Positions 43,900 through 57,489 of a stretch of 64,000 bases of DNA are shown in pieces. The notes beneath the pieces were generated by a model. That model saw only the letters and a list, made by a program, of their open reading frames with translations, was not told the origin of the DNA and did no database searches. How positions within the stretch are numbered: the stretch's first letter is position 1; every line of letters starts with the position of its first letter. The translations under genes were made by a program, and so were the position numbers. Source of the DNA: Lojkania enalia (lineage: Eukaryota > Ascomycota > Dothideomycetes > Pleosporales); the NCBI GenBank assembly GCA_010094045.1, contig ML986771.1:28672-92671 (forward strand), given 5' to 3'.

Positions 43900-46800
43900 T
43901 GCCTTTTCTATAAGTGCGATATAGAAGGTTAAGTAGATTTTTATAGTTGTAGGTAATTTAAGTTAATAGTTTACGGGTAATATTTATTCCTTAATCTTAT
44001 ATAGTCTAATTTTAATATAATCTAGTTTACTACTTAGTCGTTTATTTTAAATATTTCGTTGTAGCAGCTAAACTTTTTCTCCCTTTTTAAAGTAAGGTAG
44101 TTATTTATATTTCTTATTATAGTATTTCTTTATAGTATATTATAGAAACTAGAAGTCTTTCTTTAGTAATTCTTATATTTATTAAATAATTTCAACTCGT
44201 TCCTATACCTAAGGTACCTATAATACTACTTTAATTAGAGTATTATAGATTTTTAGTTTATACCCGTAGTTTACTATAAATAGTAATACTTTAGTTATAC
44301 TATATATAGCGCTATTATATATAAGTTATACTATTAGTAGTAGTATTATCTAATTATTTTATCTATAGTTAAGGTAGTACTATAAATATTACTCTACTAT
44401 TTAGTTTATTTATTCTGTCTACCTATTTATTTATAGGTAAAATACTATAAATATCTTATATTTAATTTCTAGTAAGTTTATAATTATTTACTAAAACTTT
44501 AAGGTAAACTTAGTATTTTAGTCTATAATTATCTTCTATAGTACTCTATATTATATAATAATCTATTTTAGGAAGATGTTTACAATCTATTCTACTAATA
44601 ATACTTTATTATAAGGGATAAAGTAGGTGTATTTTATAAGTCTATCTATAATTATTATAATAGAATTATATACTTCTCTCTTAGGGTAGTCTTTTAACTT
44701 TAGTAGCTTAATAATAAAGTTTATAGTAACTTCTATCTATAACCTAGTTAGTATTTCTAGATTTTATAATAGTTTATAAGATATATATCTATTAGATTTA
44801 TTTTATTAGTAGTCTATATATTCTTATAATATATTCTTTACCTATTCCCTTACTTTAGGAAAGTAGAATCCTCTAAGAATTCGTTCTAGTATTTTCTCTA
44901 TCTCTTAGTATCTGTAGGTAGAGGCTTTATAGAATTACTTAATAAATTCTTTTCTAACTTTAGCTAGTATATAGATTTAATTATAAATGTATAGTAGTCT
45001 ATTTACCTATTCTAATTCTTATTCTTAAAGTTCTTCGGGTATTCTATCTATTACTAATCTAATTAGTATTATCTAGTTTACTTCTTTAGTAATAGTTGTT
45101 ACTGCGAGTCTTAGGTAATTATATACTATACTTCTATCTTATTATCTTCTTAATAGTATAGCTATAGTTTCTTTCTCTTACTTATATTCTAGTAGTTTAC
45201 TTAATACGTCTATTCTTTAGTTTTATTTTCTACTAATATAGATAATCTTAAAGTCGAATATAGCTAGTTCTTATAACTATCTAACCTAGCTAGGGGTAAG
45301 AGTTTTAATAGTAAGGAAGGTAGTAAGGTTCTTATAATTGTAGTAGACTTTAGTTTACTATTTCGCTTCTTATAGGTATACACGCTATTCTTTAAAGTAT
45401 ACTATAATAGCTAGAAGTTCTTAGTTATATATATTATAATTTATCTCTACTAGTATAAGTTTTTATAAATAGTATACTACTAGATATTATTTTCTATTAT
45501 AGACTTATATAAGAATTCTAGCTATTCTTATTCCTAATGCGTCGGTTTCTATAAGAGCTTTCTTTTCTAGGTTATAGAGTTTTAGTACTAGTTCTTGCTA
45601 AAATTGTTTCTTAACTTTTTAGAAGGCTTTTTCTTATTTATTTCCCTATATAAAAGTAATATCTTTCCTTAATAGTTAGGTTAAGAATATAGTTATATTA
45701 CTCTAATTATTTATAAAGGTTTAATAGAAGTTATAAAACCCTATAAAAGATTAGACATCTTTAACTAATTTTAGGGTTAGCTAGTTTCTAATTATTACTA
45801 ATTTATTTAGGTCTATTTATAGTTATCCTAGTTTAATAATAAATCCTAAGTAGTCTATTTGCGTAGTATAGAATTCGCATTTCCTTACCTTAAGGTATAA
45901 TTTTACTACTTATAATATACGTAGTACTTATTTAACGTATTCTTTATATTCTTACTTTATTTTTAAATATACGAGAACGTCGTCTAAATAAGCTATATAG
46001 AATTATCTAAGGTATAGTCTTAATACTTTATTAATTTGTTTTTAGAAAGTAGCTAGTATATTAGTAAGTCTAAATAGTATAACTAGGTATTTAAAAAGTC
46101 CCTTTTTTATCCTAAATACTATTTTCTATTTATCTTCTTCTTTAATATAAATCTAGTAGTATATATTCTAGATGTTTAATTTTATAAAGATAGTAGCTTC
46201 TCTTAATTAGTCTCTTAAGTTACGGATAAGTAGTAAAAGGTATTAGTCCTTAATTATAATATTGTTAAGAGTATAATAATCGATATATATTTATAGGTCT
46301 ATTATCCCTTTTTTATCTATAAAGAGTATAGGGTATACTATTAGTAAGCTTAATTCTTAGATTATTTCTTTCTTTAGGTGCTCGTCTATATATTATTTTA
46401 GAACTTCTACTTCTCTTAGTATTAAGCTATATATTAGTCTATATCTAGGTTCTTTTCCTAGTTATAGTTTAATTTTATAATTATATTCTCTATATTTAGG
46501 TAGATATTATAGTAGTTCTTAAAGTTGTTTTATTAAGTATTAGTATTCTTTAGATATACTATATAATACGTTTCCTGTTAGAAATAATTCTTTTACTACT
46601 TCTTTTACTATTATAGCAAGTTGTTCTTTAACTAGCTAGCCCGAGTTTTTAAGGATAATTCGTCTCGTTTACTAGTTTATCTAAGGATTTTCCTTTCTTA
46701 ACTATAGAATCTCTAGGATAATATTATAGTCGGTAATTCCTATAATTTAGAAGATTTATCCTTATTAGGTTATTTCTAGAATTTTAAACTTTCCTAGTTC

Positions 46801-49145
46801 TATAGTATATATAACTTTCTTTTAGAAGTCTTTTCCCTCTATAATTTAAATTGCGTAGGGTCGTTCTAATTATACTATAAGTATTCCTTTTCTAGTAATA
46901 TAGTTACTAGCTATAAAATTTTTTATTACTCTACTATTAATAAGTATATATACCTTATAGCTATAATATTATCCTAGTATTATAAGATAGTATTCTCCTA
47001 TATTCCCGTATAGTTAAGTTATCTTAAGCTAATAAGCTATTACTTCTTTTATAGATATATATTTTATATATTTCCGTTCTAGATATTTATACTATAATCT
47101 TCTTCTAATATATACTTTAGATAGTAGGGGTCTAGGTTTAAATACTATATAGTTTTAGATTTATTTAATAACTTCCTATCCTATTATAGTTTCTTATTTT
47201 ACTAGGTTTCCTAGTATCTTATCTTTATTTAGTCGTCTTAGCTATATACCTATATTTTCTTTTCTTCTTTAGTAGGTCTTATATTACCATTTAATACACG
47301 ATATCTATACTATCTCGAAATATATTAGATAGTATTAGTTTATATAGGGGTTATCATCTTCCTTAACCTAGTAGTCCTATTCTTATTTATATTATAATAC
47401 CTTTAGTACCTAGTATTTTACTGGTACTTTACTTCGTAAGAAGGCTACTACTTTCTATACTATATATACAGCCTTGTCCTAATCTATTATATTAAGGTGT
47501 CTTTCTACTACTTTTATTGTTTCTATCCATTTTTGGAAGTATAAGAAGTAGATTTCTCTAGGGTAGATGTTTTACTATTCTTTATAAACGTCGACAATAT
47601 TCTATCCTAGTCTATTCTTATTATAGAATCTTATAGGTAGTTCCTCTCTTAGGGTAGCTATAAGAGCTGGGGTTTCCTATTTATACTTAATTATTCCTCG
47701 TTAGTACGTAGAATATACTCTAGGTGCTAGTTTAAGTATTAGTACTCTAGTAGTAGCTTCTTCTATTTATAATAGGGTGTTTATTTCTTTATTCTTATCT
47801 AATTCTTTCTAAACTTCTTCTAACCATCTTTTTATATATTCTTACGTTGCTGTAAGTTATATTTTCTTCTAAAGCTAATATTTTATAGCTTCTTTAAATT
47901 GTTAGTATATTTAATACTTATCTTTACTATAGAAGGACTAATATAAGATTCTATATTCTATAGTTGCGGCTAGTTTTTCTTTACCTACTTCCTGCGGTTT
48001 ATCTTCTATAGGCCGGTTTTTCTTCTCTTTCTTTTTGCTTCGGCATTTCTTTACTATATATCCTAGTTTCTAATAATTATAGTACTTAATATCTTTTCTC
48101 TAAGTCTTCTTTTCTTAAGTCGCCTGTAGCTTAGGCTTCTTTTCTCTAGTAGTACTCAAGTCTATAGGTCCGCCCATATCAGCAGCTTTTACTAAAAAGT
48201 ATGCCCTTTAGTAATATACTTACCTTTCCTTATTTTTAAACTGATATAGTTTATTATTAATTCTTTTTACTAATTAGAAGTATAATACTAGGTCTTAAGG
48301 TTGTTTTATATATATTATTACCCTTCTTATTTCTATTTTTAATCCTCTACAGAACTTTACTATTATATTATAGTCGTTCTATACAACTTTATTTAAGAGT
48401 TGTTAAAAACTTAATATATACGAGGTAATAGATTCTAGTTAAACTAGGTTGTAGAGTCTATCTTCTACTACTCGTACTTCGTCGATATCTCTAAACGCTA
48501 GTTCGAGTTTCTATTAGAAGTATACTAGACTCGCAAATATTACCTTAGTTTCGCTTTTCTAGTATTCTTCCGCGTAGTTCTTAAAATCTATTAGGAAGGA
48601 CTAGAACTAGTCGAGTAGTTTACCTGTTAGGTAGGCTCCTATAAATAGTACTTTCTCGTTCTTATACTAGATAATATCTAGGTTAGCGTCGATATAAATC
48701 CTTATTACTACTAGGAATCCTTTAAGTTTGGACCTAGTTCTATTAAACTTATTAAGTAGTACTAGCTTAATTCGTCGCTAATAATACGTTAGTAGTAATA
48801 CTCTTTCGACTTACTCGAGTTTCTAGATAATTCCCGTAAGTTCTATTCCTTATTTACTATTAACTATTTCTTATATTCTTTTAAAACTTTTAAAAAGGCT
48901 ATCCTAAGTCTCTTTTAGACTTCTTATTTATTTATCTACTAGAACTAGCTATTCCTATTATTATATTAATTCGTTCTACATTCTTATAAATATAGTTATT
49001 ATACCTACCTCTGAAGAGGTAGCCTTACTAGCTAATCTAATATTCTACTTACGTAAGTTTCCTACGTTACTTACTAAAGGTATCTCTTTCCTTATAACTA
49101 GGGTAGTTTAACTAGTCTTACTTCTTCTAGCTTTACGAGGGTAGT
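43900..49145 (-). pseudogene. Element E2 gag-pol
   Basis: Same layout as E1. The reverse transcriptase core on the minus strand reads YLDDVLV at about 45970-45990, with both catalytic aspartates kept, unlike E1 (LDG), D and A (LDN). Integrase appears at about 44560-44770 (DFIIKLLKLK and DRLIKY segments), a gag zinc-knuckle region at about 48040-48095. Still full of RIP stops. Confidence 0.85.
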
Positions 49146-49150
49146 TAAAG

Positions 49151-49518
49151 TATAATAGCCTCTAATTAGCTAGGTATAGGATAGAGTAATAACTAAGAGT
49201 AATTACGTGCTGTAAGAGGATTATTCTTATAGGCTTATAATAGAAGTATATAAGTAGAGTATATAAAGGATATTTAAGTTAACTATAAAGAGCTATAAAG
49301 GTTAGAGTTGTAAGGTTATTAAATATAATTTAGTTCCCTTACTATTCCTTCTTACTCAGTTACTTAGTTAACTGAGTAACTAAGTATACTTAGTTACTTA
49401 GTTAACTAAGCTACTAAATACGTTACGTATCTTATATTAGCCTTATTCTTCTAACTATATAGAGTCCTAGGTCTCGATTAGGTCTAGTACGGGGATTTCT
49501 ATAAGGGTATCTATAATA
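49151..49518 (-). repeat. Element E2 5' LTR (368 bp)
   Basis: One 34-bp unit more than its partner LTR. It overlaps the start of the duplicated assembly block (49220 on). Confidence 0.9.
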
Positions 49519-51142
49519 TTTATCTTAATATATTTTATCCTCTAACTACTATTTAACCGCTATTTAAATAATAATCTCCTCTCCCTCTACTTTTAATAAG
49601 GTGCTTTATTTCTAAATCCGCTTCTTTTTATACTATTTATATATTATAGCAGTTTTATTTACTTTCTTAAGGCTAGTAACTTAACCTTTTAGTAATATAG
49701 CTGAATAAAATATTACCTCAGCACCTTTTTTAAGCTAATTAATTATTATAATAATAGAAGTAGATAATAAGCTTTTATACCTTTAAATCTAATCGCGAAT
49801 TAATATTAATTAAACCTCTAATTCGCGCTAGTTACTTAGTATTTTAGCTTCTTATATAAGAATCTTTAATATAGGTAGTATTAGCGTATAAAGCTTTATA
49901 TTAAGCTTTAATATTACTACTTTTAGATTATATAGAACTAAACTAGCCTCTTAAAAACTTGCGCGGATATTATTCTTTATAATTAATTACTAGTAGATAG
50001 TATAGAAAGCTAGAAGAAACTTAAGCTTTATAATATAATTAATATAGTCGCAGATTAGACTTTTAATCTAACTATACGCTTACTTTAATAGCGAGAAGTA
50101 ACCTATATTAAGAAGCTATAAGAGGTATAATAAGTATAATAGTATATAGAGAGTATAGATTTTATTCTTCTTATAGATTACCTAGAATTTAAGTAAGTTA
50201 TAGCTCTTATAGCTATTAAGAATAAGTAGTTATTATACGCCTACTTAACAGTCCTTTATATATATAATAAAGTGCTTTAGCTACTTAACTCTAAGATTAT
50301 TAGTTATCTATCCGTTATTATTTAGTCCGATAGCCCAATTCTTAGGTATATTATCACCCTTATACTAGGTAGAAAGGTAGTATTAGCTAGCAAAGATAAT
50401 AAAAGGCGGGATTACCTACCTAATAGTATTAATTCTCTAGCTATATAGCTTTTAGCTAACTATATCTTTCTAAACTAGTAATAACTAGTTTAGGTAATAT
50501 CTTACCTATTATAAAGCTAGCTTTATTAAAATTGTAAATATCCTTATTATAAATACTATATATAGCTTTTATACGCGCTATAAGCTTAAACTAGACTCTA
50601 ATAATCTTAGGATCTTTATATAAAGCTTTCTAATAATCGTATAGTCGATTAAAATCTATTTTAAGGCTATTTATTCGTTTAATAAAGTTCCTAGACTATT
50701 TTTAGCTAACCTATCTAGTACCGTGCTTAATAAGTAGCTTATCTAGTATATCTTATATAGTACTTAAAGAGGGTGTAAATCCTTATAAATCTAGGTTAAA
50801 TATATATATAATAATAGCCTTCTCTTCTAGTTTAGTAAGCTTCTTCGAATTTAGCTTATAATTATATTATATAGTAATTCCGTCGCGTTGTCGACGTATT
50901 ATTCTTTAAGAGACGTTATATATAGAAGTAGCGCGTCTTTTACTTTAAAGTTGCTTATTATTAATAGCTAAAATAGCTAGGGAGATATTTACTTTATTAT
51001 AGCTAGATTAGGTATTTATAGGTTAAGCTATTATTATTAGAAGGTAAGGTGTTATATAAAGTTAGTAAGATAGTACGCTCGCTTATCCGGTGCGCTCGCT
51101 TACTACTTATATTATTAGTAGTAGCTTATAAGCTTTAGAATT

Positions 51143-51152
51143 NNNNNNNNNN
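51143..51152. other. Assembly gap (10 N) with duplicated flanks
   Basis: The 1,923 bp before the gap (49220-51142) recur after it (51153-53075) with a constant offset of 1,933. Most likely an unmerged overlap. Confidence 0.93.
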
Positions 51153-53075
51153 ATTATTCTTATAGGCTTATAATAGAAGTATATAAGTAGAGTATATAAA
51201 GGATATTTAAGTTAACTATAAAGAGCTATAAAGGTTAGAGTTGTAAGGTTATTAAATATAATTTAGTTCCCTTACTATTCCTTCTTACTCAGTTACTTAG
51301 TTAACTGAGTAACTAAGTATACTTAGTTACTTAGTTAACTAAGCTACTAAATACGTTACGTATCTTATATTAGCCTTATTCTTCTAACTATATAGAGTCC
51401 TAGGTCTCGATTAGGTCTAGTACGGGGATTTCTATAAGGGTATCTATAATATTTATCTTAATATATTTTATCCTCTAACTACTATTTAACCGCTATTTAA
51501 ATAATAATCTCCTCTCCCTCTACTTTTAATAAGGTGCTTTATTTCTAAATCCGCTTCTTTTTATACTATTTATATATTATAGCAGTTTTATTTACTTTCT
51601 TAAGGCTAGTAACTTAACCTTTTAGTAATATAGCTGAATAAAATATTACCTCAGCACCTTTTTTAAGCTAATTAATTATTATAATAATAGAAGTAGATAA
51701 TAAGCTTTTATACCTTTAAATCTAATCGCGAATTAATATTAATTAAACCTCTAATTCGCGCTAGTTACTTAGTATTTTAGCTTCTTATATAAGAATCTTT
51801 AATATAGGTAGTATTAGCGTATAAAGCTTTATATTAAGCTTTAATATTACTACTTTTAGATTATATAGAACTAAACTAGCCTCTTAAAAACTTGCGCGGA
51901 TATTATTCTTTATAATTAATTACTAGTAGATAGTATAGAAAGCTAGAAGAAACTTAAGCTTTATAATATAATTAATATAGTCGCAGATTAGACTTTTAAT
52001 CTAACTATACGCTTACTTTAATAGCGAGAAGTAACCTATATTAAGAAGCTATAAGAGGTATAATAAGTATAATAGTATATAGAGAGTATAGATTTTATTC
52101 TTCTTATAGATTACCTAGAATTTAAGTAAGTTATAGCTCTTATAGCTATTAAGAATAAGTAGTTATTATACGCCTACTTAACAGTCCTTTATATATATAA
52201 TAAAGTGCTTTAGCTACTTAACTCTAAGATTATTAGTTATCTATCCGTTATTATTTAGTCCGATAGCCCAATTCTTAGGTATATTATCACCCTTATACTA
52301 GGTAGAAAGGTAGTATTAGCTAGCAAAGATAATAAAAGGCGGGATTACCTACCTAATAGTATTAATTCTCTAGCTATATAGCTTTTAGCTAACTATATCT
52401 TTCTAAACTAGTAATAACTAGTTTAGGTAATATCTTACCTATTATAAAGCTAGCTTTATTAAAATTGTAAATATCCTTATTATAAATACTATATATAGCT
52501 TTTATACGCGCTATAAGCTTAAACTAGACTCTAATAATCTTAGGATCTTTATATAAAGCTTTCTAATAATCGTATAGTCGATTAAAATCTATTTTAAGGC
52601 TATTTATTCGTTTAATAAAGTTCCTAGACTATTTTTAGCTAACCTATCTAGTACCGTGCTTAATAAGTAGCTTATCTAGTATATCTTATATAGTACTTAA
52701 AGAGGGTGTAAATCCTTATAAATCTAGGTTAAATATATATATAATAATAGCCTTCTCTTCTAGTTTAGTAAGCTTCTTCGAATTTAGCTTATAATTATAT
52801 TATATAGTAATTCCGTCGCGTTGTCGACGTATTATTCTTTAAGAGACGTTATATATAGAAGTAGCGCGTCTTTTACTTTAAAGTTGCTTATTATTAATAG
52901 CTAAAATAGCTAGGGAGATATTTACTTTATTATAGCTAGATTAGGTATTTATAGGTTAAGCTATTATTATTAGAAGGTAAGGTGTTATATAAAGTTAGTA
53001 AGATAGTACGCTCGCTTATCCGGTGCGCTCGCTTACTACTTATATTATTAGTAGTAGCTTATAAGCTTTAGAATT
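51153..53075. repeat. Second copy of the 1,923-bp overlap (E2 LTR part and G3 right part)
   Basis: It appears identical to 49220-51142, covering most of the E2 5' LTR, the TTTAT junction, the G3 transposase and the right G3 terminal repeat (second copy ends at 53045). Not an independent element. Confidence 0.9.
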
Positions 53076-53567
53076 AACTAGCTTTATATATTTAAAGAGT
53101 AAGTTTAATTCTTCCTTCTTATTAAGTATTATCTTTTTATAGATATTAAGGTATTTTATATTATAGTTGTTATATTTACTACTAAGAAATTTTAGCTTAT
53201 TTAATAGAGTAGCTAACTTAATAGTATTTTATATTATAAAAGGTGCTAAATTAATACTATATTAGAATATACTTCTTTAAACTTACAACTCTAAGCTTAA
53301 AAGGTAATTAAAAGAGGTAACTATATATAAAATATATAAAAGAAAGTATATTTAATTTAGTAGTATAGTATTATATAGTAAGGGATCTTTATATATAGCT
53401 ACTAAAGTATCTATAAACTCTAGCCCTTTAAAAAGATTCGTAGTACTAATATATAAAAAAGAGTTTAACTAGTTTAATACTACTATAGTAACTATAATAA
53501 GACTAGATATAACTCTTGTATATACTAAAAGGATAGTAGAGAAAACTCTAAATTAGATAAAAGTATA

Positions 53568-53769
53568 TATAAAGGTCCCGGCCTATGGCTTAGTCCCGTT
53601 CCTGCGATGCTATAATAGCAGTTGCCCTTATACGACCCTGCACCTGCCTGGACTAAAGTAAGCGAATAATATGTATCTCACCACCGTGTACCTTCTCTTC
53701 TCTTTCTCTAGCTTTAATAATAATGGATTCTTATTGTGTCTGATCCCATTGTGTCCTCAGACCTTCTTA
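53568..53769 (+). repeat. Element A2 5' LTR (202 bp)
   Basis: Starts TATAAAGG (TG mutated to TA), ends TTCTTA (CA mutated). I count about 17 differences from the 3' LTR, all of them transitions. Confidence 0.94.
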
Positions 53770-53771
53770 AT

Positions 53772-53782
53772 TTGTTAAAGCT
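53772..53782 (+). promoter_or_regulatory. Primer-binding site, complementary to the element's own LTR (self-priming type)
   Basis: TTGTTAAAGCT, 2 bp after the 5' LTR, is the exact reverse complement of AGCTTTAACAA at 59013-59023 in the 3' LTR. It does not begin with TGG, as tRNA-primed sites do. Elements of the Tf1/sushi group prime reverse transcription with the folded 5' end of their own RNA through an 11-nt match, which this fits. The 5' LTR copy of the partner has one C-to-T change. A1 has the same site at 6379-6389. Confidence 0.8.
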
Positions 53783-53838
53783 CATACTGCACCAGATTCT
53801 ATCTTAACTGCTAAGTAGACCTGCCACCGTACGAAGTT

Positions 53839-55030
53839 ATGGACCAAAACGGACCAGCAGAACAAGGATTCGATATGGCGACTGTACAGAAACAGTTCGC
53901 TGAAATGGCAGCCAGGCTGGAATACCTAGAGAAAGAAAAGCAGCAATGGCAACTTGAAAGAACAAGCCTTTATCGGAAGCTCGAGGAGCAACTGAATAAG
54001 CACTCAGCCCCTGAGGGGAGCATCTCGCCGACTATACCATTAACAACGGCTAAGCCTATTCGTACGAAAGCTATACTTAACAAGCCGGACAAGTTCTAAG
54101 GAGACCGTAAAGCGTACCCTATTTGGAAAAGCAGCATGAAGACCAAGATCCGCATTGATGGTTTATCTATAGGCTTAACAGACACGATAGTAGCAGCCTA
54201 TATAGTATCGTTTTGTAAGAGCGATACTAGAATGTACCTTTAGTCGTACGAAAAACGTATTACTGCAGGCACCCTTACCTACGATAAATTCTAGACAATT
54301 ATAGACATACGATATAATAACCCCCACCGTCAGAAACGAGCCGGGATCGAGTTTAAAACCCTGAAATAAGGCAATAAGACCTTTATTAAGTTTCTAGTCG
54401 AATACAATTGTCTCTCTATAGAAGCGTCGTACGACTCTCACCCAGACCAAGTTAAGATACAAGATCTAGAAGGGAAGATTTGTCCTGAGCTCCGCTAATT
54501 GACAATTAGTAGCGTTAGTAAGGAAGACCTTATATCGTACGCGACCTTCGTACGGAAACTTTATATTCTTAATAACCGTCTTAAAGCAGCCAAACTCGAT
54601 GGCGCTTTCACATAGTCCTTCGGTGGGGGGAAGACCAGTTAGATAAGGGAAAGCCAGGGACAGCCACTTACGCCACTCCCGCAACCACAACTGTTAGCTG
54701 CTATCAACGATACTATGGACTAGACGCTAATAGCTAATCGCGGACTCGTACGGCGCCTAGATGTAAGGCCTCAGCTACCGGAGAAGATGAGGAATATTAC
54801 CGAGAAAGAGCTGAAGGCTTGAAAATAATAGAATGCCTGTTTTACCTGCGGAAACGGGGGTTACTTTACCTAAAGCTGCCGCTACGCTCCGCCTAGGAGT
54901 AGTGTATAGTTTAATTAGGCTTATATAATGCCGCTAGAGCCTGTTTAGTATAATAAGGAATGTAGAGATATAGCCTAAGCTGATGGGATAGGAAAAGTAT
55001 CGCTCTAAACGGAAGTCGGCGCTTAGAGCT
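53839..55030 (+). pseudogene. Element A2 gag (coiled coil and zinc knuckle)
   Basis: Structural protein that would form the particle. The ATG at 53839 opens an 86-codon frame: MDQNGPAEQGFDMATVQKQF, then a coiled coil (about residues 18-55, with LEYLEKEKQQWQLERTSL) and a linker, stopped by TAA at 54097 in place of CAA. The same frame continues to the zinc knuckle CFTCGNGGYFT-SC (54838-54882), where the His of CX2CX4HX4C is Tyr. Between them a capsid-like region (IWKSSMKTKIRIDGL) is readable. Stops are RIP-type. Gag is in a different frame from protease-RT, so either a frameshift joined them or an indel followed. Confidence 0.85.
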
Positions 55031-55059
55031 ATAAAAAGGGCAGGCGAATAAGTAAGTAC

Positions 55060-57310
55060 TAGATAAATTTAATCGATTTCAGATGACTAGTACTCTATTT
55101 ACAGCCCCCGTACTATTTAATAATACCTTTAGCCTTCTCACCTTAATAGATAATAGCTGTAACTCATATGTAATAGTCGAGAAAAGGATTGTACGAAAGG
55201 CTGGACTGGAATACCTCCGCCTCCCAACGCTATTAACGGCCTTATTATTTAGCGACTTCTCGGCTGGAATTATTAAGAAGGTAGCTATTATCGACTCGCT
55301 AGATATAGGTAGAAGTCGGGCAGGTCCAGGTCGGGTATTTACTTACGTAGTCCCAAGGATAGAAGGAGATTATGGTATAATCTTAGGACGCCTATAGAGG
55401 TAAAGCGAGGACGCAATTATCGACCCAAAAACAGAAATCCTATACATTCGTAGAACGGGGGTAATTGTACGAAACCAGGAGCTTCAGAAGCAGCAACGCA
55501 CGGCTAATATTACCCAAGTCTCAGCATATACTTTCTCTACTATAGCGAAACGCTATAGGAGACGCCCGTAAGATTCCCTTACTAAGCTACCCCGCATCTT
55601 TACTATTAGTATGGCCGACATTTAGAAGGCTCTAGAAAACAAGCCGAAAACGGACCCTCGTACGAAACTCCCTAAGGAATACATGCAGTAGCTCCATGCC
55701 TTTAATTAATAGGAAGCCGATAAGCTACCGCCTTTAAGACCAGGAGTAGACCATACAATCGAGCTGGAAGGGAAAGATAGAAGCCCTCTAAGGATCCCCT
55801 CAGGTCCTTTATATGGAATATTATAGGAGATGCTCCTTGTCCTTCGGAAGACCCTAACAGAGCTCCTTAATAAAGGATTTATTCGGGTCAGCAACTCCCC
55901 AACTATAGCACCGGTCCTGTTCGTACGAAAACTAGGGGGTAGCCTCTACTTCTGTGTTGACTACTGTACCCTAAACGCTATCACACAGAAAGACTACTAC
56001 CCTCTACCTCTAATCCGGGAAACGCTGAATTAAATTAGTCGAGCTAAGTAGTTTACAAAACTTAATGTTATTGCTGCATTTAATAAGATCCAAATTAAAG
56101 AAGGAGACAAGTGGAAGATAGTATTTACAACCCGTTACGGTTTGTACGAGTAGCTGGTTACACCCTTCAGCCTTATAAATGCTCTAAGTACCTTCCAACA
56201 GTATATTAATTGTATAATCCAGGAGTATTTAGGCGACTTTATCTTAGCATACTTAGATAATATCCTTATATACACGGACGGCTCCCTGTAAGACTATCGG
56301 CGCCACGTTAAAGTAATCCTTCAAAAGCTAATGGATGCTGGCCTCTAACTCGATATTGATAAGTACGAATTTGAGGTCCGTACAATAAAATATCTCGGCT
56401 TTATTATTAATGTGGAAAAGGGTATCTGAATAGACCTACAGAAAGTTAAGGTAATCTAGGACTAGGAAGCGTCTATATCAGTTCGTAGTATATAGAGCTT
56501 TTTAAGCTTTGTAAACTTCTACCGCCAGTTTATTAAAGAATTTTCTAAAGTAGTTGCTCTACTAATAGCTCTTACCCGAAGGGAATAAGAGAAGAAATAG
56601 TTTCAACTCGATAATCAGGCACTTGCCGCCTTTAATCACCTAAAGCGATGCTTCGTATAAGCGCTAGTATTAGCCTAGTATAACCCCGAAAGGGAAACGA
56701 TTCTAGAGTATAATACCTCTAGCTGGTATACTAGAGGCACGTTTCTGTAATACGATAATAAAGGAGTTCTACAACCTGTCGCTTTTATATTAAAGCGAAT
56801 ACTTCCTATAGAGTATAACTACCCAATCTACGATAAGGAATTACTAGTAGTTATATAATGCCTCAAGGAATGGGAGGAGTCCTTAAAACTACTTACGCAC
56901 TTTACAGTTCGTATAGATTACTACAACCTAAAATACTTTACTAAGGTATAGAGGCTCTTTAAGCGCTAGGTAAGGTAGGCGGTATTCTTTACCCAGTTTA
57001 ACTTCCAGTTTAAATATAAGCCGGGCAAGCTTAATATCCTAGCTAATACTCTCTTGCGTCGCGATTAGGATCTCCTAAAAAGAGCTAACAATAAGTAGAT
57101 CTAGAGAAGGATTAGCCAACTTTTTAGACCGTCCGATTTTAAGGATAGAGTTTATGCAGCCCCCATACGAACTAGAAACTAGCGTGCTAAAGATACTCCT
57201 AACGATTAGGTAGAGATAGTTGCCCCGGAAGACTCTGTATCAGGGGAGGAATCTATAGATAGAGGGGAGTCTATAACTAAGATATCGTACGAGGAGCAGC
57301 GAATACTAAT
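55060..57310 (+). pseudogene. Element A2 pol part 1: aspartic protease, reverse transcriptase, RNase H
   Basis: Protease: FSLLTLIDNSCNSYVIVEKR at about 55125-55190, in which the family's DSG is DNS, then GIILGR near 55375. [20 protein letters not shown] and [20 protein letters not shown] (about 55878-56020), FKLNVIAAFN-like palm region near 56060 and YLDNILIYT at 56250-56276, where the second catalytic Asp of YLDD is Asn. RNase H follows (SWYTRGTF-like DAS region near 56720, then IYDKELL near 56830). The frame is one throughout (apart from RIP stops) up to the A8 run at 57674. Confidence 0.87.
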
Positions 57311-57489
57311 AGAGACCTTATAGCAAGATGCCTAAGAAAAAGACAAGACGTACGCTGCACTTCTCTATACTACTAAAGTAGAGGAGAGAATGCTTCTAGA
57401 AACCCTCCGTTACCTTAAGATTAGCCTATCTAACCTCTCAGTCCTGAGAGACAGATTAATATGGAGAGAACGCGCTTAGGTTCCTGAGA

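Larger units (their letters stand above)
42682..49518 (-). mobile_element. Element E2: Ty3/gypsy LTR retrotransposon
   Basis: Second, collinear copy of family E, 6.8 kb, minus strand, LTRs of 334 bp (42682-43015) and 368 bp (49151-49518), target duplication TTTAT. Landmarks: antisense frame 43400-43650, integrase about 44560-44770, reverse transcriptase about 45970, zinc knuckle about 48040-48095. RIP stops throughout. Confidence 0.92.
42451..51112 (-). mobile_element. Element G3: Fot1/pogo transposon, interrupted by E2
   Basis: Terminal inverted repeats ATATAAGTAGTAAG (42451) and CTTACTACTTATAT (to 51112) are each next to TA. The internal sequence keeps CGCTCGC motifs that survived RIP. Split by E2 with target duplication TTTAT (42677-42681, 49519-49523). 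Without E2 the element is about 1.82 kb. The transposase is on the minus strand: the second Asp region is near 50210-50240 and the third block near 50080-50120. The right part is present twice because of the assembly overlap at 49220-51142 / 51153-53075. Confidence 0.85.

Noticed and set aside
54466..54690. Minus-strand frame inside A2
   Set aside because: It is antisense to gag in a region where the plus-strand gag frame is clear, and not at the position of the antisense frames of D, E and H.
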